The notes under the pieces were generated by a model. It saw only the letters and a list, made by a program, of their open reading frames with translations, was not told the DNA's origin and did not search any database. The translations under genes and the position numbers were made by a program. DNA of 64,000 nucleotides from Pseudomonas sp. MUP55. Its GTDB lineage: Bacteria; Pseudomonadota; Gammaproteobacteria; Pseudomonadales; Pseudomonadaceae. The stretch lies in the NCBI RefSeq assembly GCF_034043515.1, contig NZ_CP138214.1, forward strand, positions 2,914,001 through 2,978,000, given 5' to 3'. This document shows positions 53,819-63,022 of this stretch, piece after piece. The stretch's first letter is position 1. Every line of letters starts with the position of its first letter.

Positions 53819-54961
53819 TCAAGCCACAGGCCGTGCCAAGCGCCACACCCTTGCAATATCCGAAGCCCGCTCGCGCAACAGGCGCGGCGCCTCGCGGCAT
53901 GCCTCTTCCAGGCTCATCGGCCCGGATGGCAATGCAAACGCGGCATCCACACCGTGGGCGTACATCTGCTCGTAACCGTCGCCCAGGGTGCCGGCGAGCA
54001 CGATCACCGGGACCTTGTGACGGCGGGCGATGCGCGCCACGCCAAACGGGGTTTTACCGCGCAGCGTCTGGGCGTCGAAGCGGCCTTCGCCAGTGATGAC
54101 CAGATCGGCGCCGCGCACGGCGGCGTCGAGGCCCACCAGTTCGGCCACCACTTCAACGCCTGCGCGAAACTGTGCGCCCAGGAAGGCCTTGGCCGCAAAG
54201 CCCAGGCCACCGGCCGCGCCGCTGCCGGGTTCGTCGCGAACGTCCTTGGGCAGCACCTTGGCGCAGTGGTCGGCAAAATGCCCAAGCGCGGCGTCCAGCT
54301 GTTGAACCTGCGCGGGGCTGGCGCCTTTCTGCGGGCCGAAAATCGCCGAGGCGCCATGGGCACCGCACAGCGGGTTGTTCACATCCGCCGCGATCTCGAA
54401 GCTGACCTGCGCCAGCCGTGGGTCAAGGTTCTCCAGACGGATACGCGCCAGGCCGCCGAGGGCCAAGCCACCGGGGGCCAGTGGCTGGTCGTGTGCATCG
54501 AACAACTGCACGCCCAACGCTTGCATCGCGCCCGCGCCGCCATCGTTGGTGGCGCTGCCGCCAATCGCCAGGATAATGCGCCGGGCGCCCTGATCCAGCG
54601 CGGCGCGGATCAGCTCGCCAGTGCCAAACGTGCTGCTGGCGCAGGCATCGCGCTGCCCCGGCGCGACCAGTTGCAGGCCGCTGGCCTCGGCCATTTCGAT
54701 GATTGCGGTGTGGCTGTCGGCCAACCAGCCCCAATGTGCCTGCACCCTGCCCCCCAGCGGCCCCTGCACCGTTTGGCTGCGCAATTGGCCGTTGCACGCA
54801 GCGAGCACCGCCTCGACCGTACCTTCACCGCCATCCGCCATCGGACATTGCACCAACTGCGCGTCAGGCCAGACCTGGGCCAGCCCTTGCGCAATGGCCT
54901 GGGCGACCCCTGCGGCACTCAGGCTGTCTTTGAACGAGTCGGGGGCGATGATGATTTTCAT
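53819..54961 (-). CDS. glycerate kinase, GarK/GlxK family (380 aa)
   Basis: Phosphorylates D-glycerate, the end product of glucarate/galactarate and glyoxylate breakdown. Family motifs: I-I-I-A-P-D-S-F-K-D-S-L-S at the N-terminus, M-A-D-G-G-E-G-T-V, A-I-G-G-S-A-T-N-D-G-G-A-G, and I-T-G-E-G-R-F-D-A-Q-T. The ATG at 54961 gives the invariant N-terminus; the frame runs 50 codons further into non-coding sequence. It lies 91 bases behind the CdaR gene on the same strand and is presumably controlled by it. Confidence 0.93.
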   Translation of the reverse strand: MKIIIAPDSFKDSLSAAGVAQAIAQGLAQVWPDAQLVQCPMADGGEGTVEAVLAACNGQLRSQTVQGPLGGRVQAHWGWLADSHTAIIEMAEASGLQLVAPGQRDACASSTFGTGELIRAALDQGARRIILAIGGSATNDGGAGAMQALGVQLFDAHDQPLAPGGLALGGLARIRLENLDPRLAQVSFEIAADVNNPLCGAHGASAIFGPQKGASPAQVQQLDAALGHFADHCAKVLPKDVRDEPGSGAAGGLGFAAKAFLGAQFRAGVEVVAELVGLDAAVRGADLVITGEGRFDAQTLRGKTPFGVARIARRHKVPVIVLAGTLGDGYEQMYAHGVDAAFALPSGPMSLEEACREAPRLLRERASDIARVWRLARPVA

Positions 54962-55052
54962 GGGCGTTCTCCGGTTTTTATGACGCCCATGCTGCCAGTT
55001 GGCTCGGCCGATGACGCCGGTCCGATGCACAAGTACGGGTGAGGTTTGTTGT

Positions 55053-56159
55053 TCATTTTGACAATGCCTGGGGCAACAGTTGCACGCCCAGGTACAGCGC
55101 CAGCATGCCATCCAGGGTCAGCGGGTCGACGCCGCTCAACTCGGCGATCCTTTCCATGCGGTAACGCAGGCTGTTGCGGTGAATGCCCAGCGCGTCAGCA
55201 CAGGCCTGGCTTTGCCCGTCGTGCTCGCACCAGCTGCGCAGCGTGGCCAGCAGTTGGCCGTTGCTGTCCTTGGCGAGGACTTTGCGCAACGGGTTGAGCA
55301 ATTCATCCAGGGCATCGTCGTTGCGGTGGCGCCAGAGCATGACCGGCAGACGATAGCGGTTGAGCATCAACAGCCGCGAGTGCGGCAGGATATCGCGACC
55401 GTAGGCCAGCAAATCACTGACGCGCCGATAGCAACGACGCAACCCGGCCAACCCGTCCGCCTGCCCACCCACGGCCACCCGCAAGATATTCCAGCCCAGG
55501 CCATCGAGCTTTTCCAGCAGGCGCAGGTTATCGACCTGCACGGACGTCGGGCGACACCACAACAGGGACAACTGCGCCGAACTCACGCACCAGCTGTCCG
55601 GGTAACGCGACGTGAGCCAGGCGCTCAAGGCTTCGGCCGACTGCCCCACGCCCAGCTCGAACAGATAAGGCGTACGCGCCAGTTGCGGCTTGAGGCCCAG
55701 TTGTTGCGCTTCATCGACCAGGCGCGGCGCGTCTCCCGTATCGGCCAACAGCAGTGCCAGCAGGTCGTCGCAGCGCTGGCGCCGCCACTGCTGCTCGGCC
55801 TGCTGATGCCGCTGGCTGACCAGCATCTCGGCGGTCATGCGCACCAGCTCAGCGTAGGTCCGCAGGCCTTCCGGCTCGCCGGTGATACCCAGTACGCCGA
55901 TCAGGCGCTGATCATGCATCAGCGGCAGGTTGATGCCTGGCAGCACGCCTTTGAGGTGCTTGGCGGTCTGGCCGTCGATTTCGACCACGCGCCCGTTCGC
56001 CAGCACCAGTTGGGCGCCTTCGTGCCGGGTGTTGATGCGCTCCGGCTCGCCGCTGCCGAGGATCAGGCCCTGGCTGTCCATGACGTTGACGTTGTAGGGC
56101 AGGATCGCCATGGTGCGATCGACGATATCCTGTGCCAACTCATGATCCAGCTCGAACAT
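55053..56159 (-). CDS. sugar diacid regulator CdaR-like (368 aa)
   Basis: Transcription activator of the CdaR/SdaR type, normally responding to glycerate, glucarate or galactarate. Layout: N-terminal diacid-recognition domain (Q-D-I-V-D-R-T-M-A-I-L-P-Y-N-V-N-V-M-D), a middle GGDEF-like region, and a C-terminal PucR-type HTH (A-D-A-L-G-I-H-R-N-S-L-R-Y-R-M-E-R-I). The ATG at 56159 starts the conserved N-terminus. It is divergent from the MFS gene and upstream of the glycerate kinase, forming a small sugar-acid regulon. Confidence 0.92.
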   Translation of the reverse strand: MFELDHELAQDIVDRTMAILPYNVNVMDSQGLILGSGEPERINTRHEGAQLVLANGRVVEIDGQTAKHLKGVLPGINLPLMHDQRLIGVLGITGEPEGLRTYAELVRMTAEMLVSQRHQQAEQQWRRQRCDDLLALLLADTGDAPRLVDEAQQLGLKPQLARTPYLFELGVGQSAEALSAWLTSRYPDSWCVSSAQLSLLWCRPTSVQVDNLRLLEKLDGLGWNILRVAVGGQADGLAGLRRCYRRVSDLLAYGRDILPHSRLLMLNRYRLPVMLWRHRNDDALDELLNPLRKVLAKDSNGQLLATLRSWCEHDGQSQACADALGIHRNSLRYRMERIAELSGVDPLTLDGMLALYLGVQLLPQALSK

Positions 56160-56319
56160 GGCGCGCTTTTCCTTCAAAGACAGTTGGTCACCGGCACAGC
56201 GCAAAGCGGGCTTGGCTGTGCGCGAGCACAAAGACAGTCGCCCATCGCGTCACCGAGACTGTTTGGGCGATCAACGTTACCCTCGCATCGCGAAAAATCA
56301 TAATAAAGAGAGACTCCCC
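56160..56319. promoter_or_regulatory. divergent cdaR / MFS control region
   Basis: 160 bases between two divergent starts must carry both promoters and the CdaR operator. An AT-rich stretch at 56288-56310 precedes the MFS start, with a GAGA-type ribosome binding site. No clear inverted repeat was found by eye. Confidence 0.4.
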
Positions 56320-57630
56320 ATGTCACAGAGCGCCGCTGCAGCACTGGCCACCGATGACGATAAAAACGCCATCTACAAGCGCGTTACCCTGCGCCTGATC
56401 CCCTTCATCTTTATCTGCTACCTGTTCAACTACCTTGACCGGGTGAACGTTGGCTTTGCCAAGTTGCAGATGCTCGACGCGTTGAAATTCAGTGAAACCG
56501 TGTACGGCCTCGGTGCCGGGATTTTCTTTATCGGCTACGTGCTGTGTGGCGTGCCGAGCAACCTGGCACTGACCCGGTTCGGGCCAAGGCGCTGGATTGC
56601 ACTGATGATGATTGTGTGGGGCACCTTGTCCACGTGCCTGCTGTTCGTGACCACGCCGACGCATTTCTACACCTTGCGTCTGTTTACCGGTGCTGCCGAG
56701 GCAGGTTTCTTCCCCGGCGTGGTGCTGTACCTCTCGCAGTGGTTTCCGACGTTCCGCCGGGGCCGCATCATGGCGCTGTTCATGTCGGCGATTCCGGTCT
56801 CCGGTTTGCTCGGCAGCCCGTTTTCCGGCTGGATTCTCAACCACTTTGCGGGAGGTCAAGGCGGCCTCGCCGGCTGGCAGTGGATGTTCCTGCTGCAAGG
56901 CATCCCCACGGTGATCCTCGGCGCCCTCGCCTACTTCCTGCTCAGCGACAGCTTTGCCAATGCCAAGTGGCTCAAGCCCCACGAACGCGCGGTGCTGGAA
57001 GCTGACAAGGCCACCGACCTTGCGAACAAGCCGAAAACCAGCACCGACTCCCTGGCCGAGGTGTTCAAGAACCCGGCGATCTGGGCGTTCGGCCTGATCT
57101 ATTTCTGCATCCAGAGCGGCGTCTACGCGATCAACTTCTGGCTGCCGTCGATCATCAAGAACCTGGGTTTCAGCGATAACCTGGTGATCGGCTGGCTCAG
57201 TGCGATCCCGTACCTGCTGGCCGCGGTGTTCATGTTGCTGGTGGGCCGCTCCGCGGACTTGCGCAAGGAGCGTCGCTGGCACTTGGTGGTGCCGATGTTG
57301 ATGGGCGCGATTGGCCTGGTGATCGCGGTGAATTTCGCCACCACCCCAGCGATCGCCATTCTCGGCCTGACCATCGCCACCATGGGCGCCCTCACCGGCC
57401 TGCCGATGTTCTGGCCGGTGCCCACCGCCATGCTCAGCGCAGGCGCAGCGGCGGGCGGCCTGGCCTTGATCAATTCCATGGGCCAGATGGCCGGGTTTCT
57501 GAGCCCGTACATCGTCGGGTTCGTGAAGGATGCGACGGGGTCCACCGATGTGGCGCTGTACCTGCTGGCGGCGGTTATCGTCGCCGGCAGTGTGCTGGCG
57601 TTGCGGATGACGCGCACCTTGAAGGTATAA
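56320..57630 (+). CDS. MFS anion:cation symporter family sugar-acid transporter (436 aa)
   Basis: Twelve-helix transporter of the ACS family (GudP/GarP-like). Marks: F-I-C-Y-L-F-N-Y-L-D-R-V-N-V-G-F in helix 1, the G-V-P-S-N-L-A-L-T-R-F-G motif after helix 2, A-A-E-A-G-F-F-P-G-V in helix 4, and a Ser/Lys-rich central loop. The gene context (CdaR, glycerate kinase) suggests glycerate, glucarate or galactarate import. The ATG at 56320 is chosen as the family start; the 54 upstream in-frame codons are Arg/His-rich and overlap the divergent control region. Confidence 0.92.
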   Translation: MSQSAAAALATDDDKNAIYKRVTLRLIPFIFICYLFNYLDRVNVGFAKLQMLDALKFSETVYGLGAGIFFIGYVLCGVPSNLALTRFGPRRWIALMMIVWGTLSTCLLFVTTPTHFYTLRLFTGAAEAGFFPGVVLYLSQWFPTFRRGRIMALFMSAIPVSGLLGSPFSGWILNHFAGGQGGLAGWQWMFLLQGIPTVILGALAYFLLSDSFANAKWLKPHERAVLEADKATDLANKPKTSTDSLAEVFKNPAIWAFGLIYFCIQSGVYAINFWLPSIIKNLGFSDNLVIGWLSAIPYLLAAVFMLLVGRSADLRKERRWHLVVPMLMGAIGLVIAVNFATTPAIAILGLTIATMGALTGLPMFWPVPTAMLSAGAAAGGLALINSMGQMAGFLSPYIVGFVKDATGSTDVALYLLAAVIVAGSVLALRMTRTLKV

Positions 57631-57690
57631 AGCGGCCCAGCTGAGCGGGCTTGCTGCAGGGAGGGGCTGCCTCCCTGCATCTGGAGGGTG

Positions 57691-58395
57691 TTACAACAGG
57701 CCGCCGCCGTCGATATCGATCACGGCGCCGGTCATATAGCCGTTTTCCATGGCCAGTACATACCCCGCCGCCACTTCCTGCGCCTGGCCGATGCGCCCAA
57801 CCGGCAAGGCTGCGCCCGCCTTGGCAAACATCGCCAGGCGCTGTTCTTCCCCAAGCCCGGCATAAGCCGGTGTGTCAATCACACCGGGGCTGATCACATT
57901 GACGCGGCGCGGCGCCAGCTCCTTGGCCAACTGCTTGCCCAGCGCTTCGGTGGCGGCGTTGATGCCAATCTTGATGAATTGCCCCGGCACCAATTTGCGC
58001 CCCAACTGGCCGGAGGTCAGGCTGATGCTGCCGCGCTCATGCAGAAACGGCAGTGCCTGTTGAATCGTGCGCAACGCGCCCCAGAGTTTCACGTTGAAGT
58101 TGGCCTGGGCTTCGTCCAGGTCGGTGTCGACCAAGGTTTTGGCCTTGACCGAAGGGCCGGAGGTGTAGACCAGGTGATCAAAGCGCCCCACGGTTTCGAA
58201 CAGGCGCTGCAACGAGGCGCTGTCGCTGACATCCACCGGTTCGCTGCGAATGCCGTCGTGCAGCGCCGACGTCAGGCGGCGCCCCGCCACCACCACGTTT
58301 GCACCGCGCTCTGCCGCAGCCTTGGCGACGGCCGCGCCGATGCCGCTGCTGCCACCGATCACGATAATGGTTTTGCCGCTGAGAGACGTTGTCAT
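57691..58395 (-). CDS. SDR-fold protein lacking the YxxxK catalytic pair (234 aa)
   Basis: The cofactor half is normal: I-I-V-I-G-G-S-S-G-I-G-A-A-V at ~9-22, and R-R for NADP at ~40. At the active site, where classical SDRs read Y-x-A-S-K, this protein has F-I-K-I-G-I-N-A-A-T-E-A-L, so both Tyr and Lys are replaced. A Ser remains in I-S-L-T-S-G-Q. The C-terminus (V-I-S-P-G-V-I-D-T-P, I-D-I-D-G-G-G-L-L) is typical of SDRs. It may be a reductase with altered chemistry or a non-catalytic NADP-binding sensor. The ATG at 58395 is preferred over one 14 codons upstream. It is divergent from a LysR gene that probably regulates it. Confidence 0.85.
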   Translation of the reverse strand: MTTSLSGKTIIVIGGSSGIGAAVAKAAAERGANVVVAGRRLTSALHDGIRSEPVDVSDSASLQRLFETVGRFDHLVYTSGPSVKAKTLVDTDLDEAQANFNVKLWGALRTIQQALPFLHERGSISLTSGQLGRKLVPGQFIKIGINAATEALGKQLAKELAPRRVNVISPGVIDTPAYAGLGEEQRLAMFAKAGAALPVGRIGQAQEVAAGYVLAMENGYMTGAVIDIDGGGLL

Positions 58396-58496
58396 GGAAA
58401 CAGGTCCTGCGTAAGAAAGTGAGTGTTCATCTTCCACGCTTGGTAATCAGAGAAAAATCCCGGTAAAACGACAAGATCTTTAAAGGAATTTTACAA

Positions 58497-59399
58497 ATGA
58501 CCTCGATCGTCGACCTTGAAGTGTTCGTGCGCACCGCCGATACGGGCAGCCTGTCTGGCGCGGCACGCGCGCTTGGCTTGACCCCGGCCGCCGCGAGTAT
58601 CGCCCTCAAGCGCCTGGAAACCCGCCTCGGCCTGCGCTTGTTCGCCCGGTCCACCCGCAGCATGCGGCTGACGGAGGAAGGCCGGCGTTATCTGGACAGT
58701 GTGCGCGTCGCGCTGGCCGCATTGAACGAGGGTGAACAGGCGCTCAAGCAGCAAAGCCAGGGCCTGACCGGTTTGCTGCAAGTGGCGGCGCCCTCGGATT
58801 TCGGGCGCAATGTGGTGCTGGGCTGGCTGGACGCATTCAAGGCCGAACACCCGAACATCCGCCTGCAATTGATGCTCAACGACAGCAACGCCGATCTGTT
58901 TCGTGACACGGTCGACATTGCTTTGCGTTTTGGCGTGCCCCGGGACTCCAGCCTGGTGGCCCTGCCCATCGCCCCGGACCACCACCGCGTCGCCTGCGCG
59001 AGCCCCGCCTACCTGGCGCGGCACGGCACGCCGCAACACCCCACGCAACTGTCAGGACACAGCGCGTTGCGTTACATGCGCCAAGGCCAAGTCAGCAAAA
59101 CCTGGCGCTTTTGCCAGGGTGCGCACGTGGAAGAGGTCGAGGTCAGCGGTGACTTTCTCAGTGACGACGGCGAAGTCGTGCGGCGCTGGGCCCTGGCCGG
59201 ACACGGCATCGCCTACAAGGCCCGACTGGATGTGGTGGGCGACCTTGCCGCCGGCCGACTGGTGGCGCTGTTTGAAGGGTGGCAAGGCGAACCGGCACCG
59301 TTCAACCTGATGTGCCCCCATCGCCTGCAGGTATCGGAACGGGTGAAGGTACTGCAACGTTTTTTACAGGCGCGCTGCCAGACATTGCTCAATGCATGA
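58497..59399 (+). CDS. LysR-family transcriptional regulator (300 aa)
   Basis: N-terminal winged HTH (L-E-V-F-V-R-T-A-D-T-G-S-L-S-G-A-A-R-A-L, A-A-S-I-A-L-K-R-L-E) and a periplasmic-binding-protein-like effector domain from ~90, with I-A-L-R-F-G-V-P and G-H-G-I-A-Y-K. It resembles the CrgA/DntR subgroup that often controls a neighbouring oxidoreductase. It is divergent from the unusual SDR gene, 101 bases between the two starts. Confidence 0.93.
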   Translation: MTSIVDLEVFVRTADTGSLSGAARALGLTPAAASIALKRLETRLGLRLFARSTRSMRLTEEGRRYLDSVRVALAALNEGEQALKQQSQGLTGLLQVAAPSDFGRNVVLGWLDAFKAEHPNIRLQLMLNDSNADLFRDTVDIALRFGVPRDSSLVALPIAPDHHRVACASPAYLARHGTPQHPTQLSGHSALRYMRQGQVSKTWRFCQGAHVEEVEVSGDFLSDDGEVVRRWALAGHGIAYKARLDVVGDLAAGRLVALFEGWQGEPAPFNLMCPHRLQVSERVKVLQRFLQARCQTLLNA

Positions 59400-59480
59400 A
59401 GAAACACGCACAGGGCTTGTTCCAGAGCATTCGTGTCTGGTATTGCATGACACACGTTCGCCTGCCACGAGGAGCTTTGC

Positions 59481-60491
59481 ATGATTTACCGCACACTGGG
59501 CCAGTCCGGGTTGAAGGTCAGCGCACTGACGCTGGGCACCATGATGTTTGGCGAACAAACCAGCACCGAAGACTCGCTGCGCATCATTGATAAAGCCTGG
59601 GACCAGGGCATCAACTTTATCGACACCGCCGACATCTACACCGGCGGGCGCTCCGAGGAGATCGTCGGCGAGGCCATCGCGCGCAACCGCCAGGACTGGG
59701 TACTGGCCTCCAAGGTCGGGCTCGGCCCGGCAGACGGCCTGCCCAACCGCAATGGGCTGAGCCGCAAACGGCTGTTCAACGCGCTGGATGCCAGCCTGGC
59801 TCGCCTGGACACCGACTACCTGGACATCTACTACCTGCACCGCGAGGACCACGACACCCCACTGGAAGTCACGGTATCGGCGATGGGTGACCTGATTCGC
59901 CAGGGCAAAGTGCGCTACTGGGGCTTGTCCAACTATCGCGGCTGGCGTATCGCCGAGGTCATTCGCGTGGCCGAGCGCCTGGGCGTGGATCGGCCCATCA
60001 TCAGCCAGCCGTTGTACAACATCGTCAATCGTCAGGCCGAGGTCGAGCAAATCACCGCCGCTGCCGCCTACGGCCTGGGCGTGGTGCCTTACAGCCCGTT
60101 GGCCCGTGGCGTGCTCAGCGGCAAGTACGCCCCTGACCTTACGCCAGAACCTGGAAGCCGCGCGGCACGCCAGGACAGGCGCATTCTGGAGACCGAATGG
60201 CGGGTGGAATCGCTGCGCATTGCCCAGCAGATCCAGCAATACACCCAGGGCCGTGGCGTGGGAATAGTCGAGTTCGCGATTGCCTGGGTGTTGAACAACG
60301 CGGCGGTGAGCTCAGCCATCGTTGGCCCGCGTACAGAGGCGCAATGGGATGCCTATACCGGGGCGCTGGCCGTGGAGATCACCGCCGAAGATGAGGCGTT
60401 CATCGATTCACTGGTAACGCCGGGGCATTCGTCCACGCCGGGCTTTAATGACGTAGGGCATTTCGTATCGGGTCGGATGTCGCGCTCATAG
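59481..60491 (+). CDS. aldo/keto reductase (336 aa)
   Basis: NADPH-dependent (alpha/beta)8-barrel reductase of the AKR type. The catalytic tetrad is visible: Asp and Tyr in N-F-I-D-T-A-D-I-Y, Lys in V-L-A-S-K-V-G, His in I-Y-Y-L-H-R-E-D. Cofactor-binding I-V-G-P-R-T-E-A-Q is near the C-terminus. GAGGAG lies about seven bases before the ATG. It follows the LysR gene by 81 bases on the same strand. The physiological carbonyl substrate is not evident. Confidence 0.92.
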   Translation: MIYRTLGQSGLKVSALTLGTMMFGEQTSTEDSLRIIDKAWDQGINFIDTADIYTGGRSEEIVGEAIARNRQDWVLASKVGLGPADGLPNRNGLSRKRLFNALDASLARLDTDYLDIYYLHREDHDTPLEVTVSAMGDLIRQGKVRYWGLSNYRGWRIAEVIRVAERLGVDRPIISQPLYNIVNRQAEVEQITAAAAYGLGVVPYSPLARGVLSGKYAPDLTPEPGSRAARQDRRILETEWRVESLRIAQQIQQYTQGRGVGIVEFAIAWVLNNAAVSSAIVGPRTEAQWDAYTGALAVEITAEDEAFIDSLVTPGHSSTPGFNDVGHFVSGRMSRS

Positions 60492-60631
60492 AGGGCCCGG
60501 CTCCCAAGTAATCGATGCAAACCGACCGTTTTGAGCCATTTTCCGTCCCTCGCCCCAAAACAGCGCACTTCTGAGGCCCAAAAGCACCATAATCCCCTCG
60601 TTTATCTTCAATCGGCTTTCGCGAGGACAGC

Positions 60632-61513
60632 GTGTCTAAAGGTGTTGTGTTATCGGTAATGGCCTCGGTGTTGTTTGCCGTGATGTATTACTTCACGTCT
60701 CTGCTCACTCCCCTGAGTGGCCTGGAAATTTTCGGCTGGCGCATGTTGCTGACCGTGCCCTGCATGACCGTGTTCATGGCGGTCAGCGGCGAATGGCGGC
60801 GGGTGTGGGAATTGCTGCGGCTGCTGGCGGCCAATCCGCGCGTGATGGGCGGCGTGCTGCTGTCGTCTGCCTTGCTTGGCGTGCAGTTATGGCTGTTCAT
60901 GTGGGCGCCGCTGAACGGGCGCAGCCTGGATGTGTCGGTGGGGTATTTCCTGTTGCCGCTGACCATGGTGCTGACCGGGCGCCTGGTCTATGGCGATCAG
61001 TTGTCGCGCTTGCAGCAGATCGCCGTGGTGTTTGCTGCGTGTGGTGTGCTCAACGAGTTGTACCAGGCCGGCGGTTTTTCCTGGGCGACACTGGTGGTGA
61101 TCATCGGTTACCCGGTGTATTTCGTGGTGCGTAAATACCTGGGCACCGACCATCTGGGCGGCCTGTGGCTGGACATGGCGTTGATGTTGCCGGTGGCCTG
61201 GTGGTTTGTGCAAAGCGGCGAACAGGGCTTTGCGGTACTGGATGCACAGCCCAGACTCTACGCGTTGATCCCCATGCTGGGCGTGATCAGTGCGTCGGCG
61301 CTGGTGAGCTATATCATCGCCAGCCGGTTGCTGGCCTTCAGCCTGTTCGGGCTGCTCAGTTATGTGGAACCGGTGTTGTTGCTTGCGGTGGCGCTACTGC
61401 TGGGTGAGGGCATCAAGGGCGGGCAATGGCTGACCTATATCCCGATCTGGCTGGCGGTGATGGTGCTGGTGTATGAAGGGTTCAAGCACTTGGTGCGTCA
61501 ACGCAAGGGCTGA
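60632..61513 (+). CDS. rarD: RarD-type EamA-family transporter (293 aa)
   Basis: Ten hydrophobic segments in two EamA halves. The RarD pattern is present: Y-Y-F-T-S-L-L-T-P-L near the start, F-G-W-R-M-L-L-T, and Q-L-W-L-F-M-W-A-P-L-N-G-R-S-L-D-V-S-V-G-Y-F-L-L-P-L. RarD was named for chloramphenicol sensitivity in Pseudomonas; the transported compound is not certain. It starts with GTG and ends before a REP palindrome shared with the convergent hppD gene. Confidence 0.9.
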   Translation: MSKGVVLSVMASVLFAVMYYFTSLLTPLSGLEIFGWRMLLTVPCMTVFMAVSGEWRRVWELLRLLAANPRVMGGVLLSSALLGVQLWLFMWAPLNGRSLDVSVGYFLLPLTMVLTGRLVYGDQLSRLQQIAVVFAACGVLNELYQAGGFSWATLVVIIGYPVYFVVRKYLGTDHLGGLWLDMALMLPVAWWFVQSGEQGFAVLDAQPRLYALIPMLGVISASALVSYIIASRLLAFSLFGLLSYVEPVLLLAVALLLGEGIKGGQWLTYIPIWLAVMVLVYEGFKHLVRQRKG

Positions 61514-61522
61514 ATCGGTCAA

Positions 61523-61556
61523 AAATGTGGGAGGGGGCTTGCCCCCTCCCACATTT
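61523..61556. repeat. REP palindrome with perfect 16-bp arms between rarD and hppD
   Basis: AAATGTGGGAGGGGGC, then TT, then the exact reverse complement. It sits between two converging stop codons 70 bases apart and should terminate or protect both transcripts. It is the same REP core as the array at 27789. Confidence 0.9.
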
Positions 61557-61583
61557 GATCGCTGTTGTGTCAGGGATTATTGC

Positions 61584-62660
61584 TTAGTCAGTGGTCAATA
61601 CACCGCGACGCACCTGGTCGCGCTCGATCGACTCGAACAACGCCTTGAAGTTGCCCTCGCCGAACCCATCGTCGCCTTTACGCTGAATGAATTCGAAAAA
61701 CACCGGGCCCATCAGGGTTTCCGAGAAAATCTGCAGCAGCAGACGCTTGTCGCCCGCGATCGAGGAGCCATCGAGCAAGATGCCGCGTGCCTGCAGTTGC
61801 TCCACCGGTTCGCCGTGATTCGGCAGGCGACCTTCGAGCATTTCGTAGTAGGTGTCGGGCGGCGCGGTCATGAAGCGCATGCCGATATTCTTCAACGCGT
61901 CCCAGGTCTTGACCAGGTCGTCGGTAAGGAACGCCACGTGCTGGATGCCCTCGCCGTTGAACTGCATCAAAAACTCTTCGATCTGGCCTGCGCCCTTGGA
62001 CGACTCTTCGTTCAACGGGATGCGAATCATGCCATCCGGCGCGCTCATGGCCTTGGAAGTCAGGCCGGTGTACTCGCCCTTGATATCGAAGTAACGCGCT
62101 TCACGGAAGTTGAACAGTTTCTCGTAGAAGTTGGCCCAGTAGGCCATGCGCCCGCGGTAGACGTTGTGGGTCAGGTGGTCGATGACCTTCAGACCAGCGC
62201 CTTGCGGGTTGCGGTCTACGCCTTCGAGGTAGACGAAGTCGATGTCATAGATCGAGCTGCCCTCGCCAAAACGGTCGATCAGGTACAACGGCGCGCCGCC
62301 GATGCCCTTGATCGCCGGCAGGTTCAACTCCATCGGGCCGGTTTCGATATGAATCGGCTGAGCCCCCAGTTCCAGGGCGCGCTTGTAGGCTTCCTGAGAG
62401 TTCTTCACGCGAAACGCCATGCCGCACACCGATGGTCCGTGTTCGGCGGCGAAATACGAGGCAAGGCTGTTGGGCTCGTTGTTGAGGATCAGGTTGATCT
62501 CGCCCTGGCGATACAGGTGGACGTTCTTGGAACGGTGGCTGGCCACTTTGGTGAAGCCCATGATCTCGAAGATCGGCTCCAGGGTGCCCGGGGTCGGAGA
62601 GGCGAATTCGATGAATTCAAAGCCCATCAGGCCCATCGGGTTTTCGTATTGGTCGGTCAT
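61584..62660 (-). CDS. hppD: 4-hydroxyphenylpyruvate dioxygenase (358 aa)
   Basis: Converts 4-hydroxyphenylpyruvate and oxygen to homogentisate in tyrosine degradation. The iron ligands are H162 (V-I-D-H-L-T-H-N), H241 (G-I-Q-H-V-A-F) and E323 (V-F-F-E-F-I-Q-R), in two vicinal-oxygen-chelate halves. The whole sequence is nearly the same as the crystallised P. fluorescens enzyme as I recall it, which is strong evidence for the source group. GAGG lies before the ATG. A 362-base region separates it from a divergent LysR gene. Confidence 0.97.
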   Translation of the reverse strand: MTDQYENPMGLMGFEFIEFASPTPGTLEPIFEIMGFTKVASHRSKNVHLYRQGEINLILNNEPNSLASYFAAEHGPSVCGMAFRVKNSQEAYKRALELGAQPIHIETGPMELNLPAIKGIGGAPLYLIDRFGEGSSIYDIDFVYLEGVDRNPQGAGLKVIDHLTHNVYRGRMAYWANFYEKLFNFREARYFDIKGEYTGLTSKAMSAPDGMIRIPLNEESSKGAGQIEEFLMQFNGEGIQHVAFLTDDLVKTWDALKNIGMRFMTAPPDTYYEMLEGRLPNHGEPVEQLQARGILLDGSSIAGDKRLLLQIFSETLMGPVFFEFIQRKGDDGFGEGNFKALFESIERDQVRRGVLTTD

Positions 62661-63022
62661 GGTCGGTGCCTCATCATGCTTGGAGTAAACAAATGGTTAT
62701 TTGCGGACAAGGATGAGGTCAGCGGGTGGCGCACAGGACAGGCCCCGCACACTGCGAGCGAGGAAGTCACCAAAGATGAGGGGTGAACCGAGTTGCTTCA
62801 TGGTGTCATCAGTCTCTGACGGCCGAGGCTTGCGTGAGCGCAAGTCATATTCTTGTATGCGTAAATCGATTCTACACAGCGTAACCGGATTTGTCCGTAC
62901 TCTTATCAAATCCCCATTGCCCTGGCTCGCGCAAGGGTTTGTTACACAGGTAGATGCCCGTCAGAATCACCGGGCCGCCAAGCAACATGGCCGGCGTCAG
63001 TTGGTAAAATGAGTCTTTCCTC
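62661..63022. promoter_or_regulatory. divergent region between hppD and LysR gene, with possible 34-codon ORF
   Basis: It carries the hppD promoter on the minus strand and the LysR promoter on the plus strand. A minus-strand ORF at 62697-62801 (M-K-Q-L-G-S-P-L-I-F-G-D ... ending L-I-L-V-R-K) could be an upstream leader, but it lacks a good ribosome binding site. AT-rich segments at 62850-62920 are promoter candidates. No hairpin or operator was clear. Confidence 0.35.
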
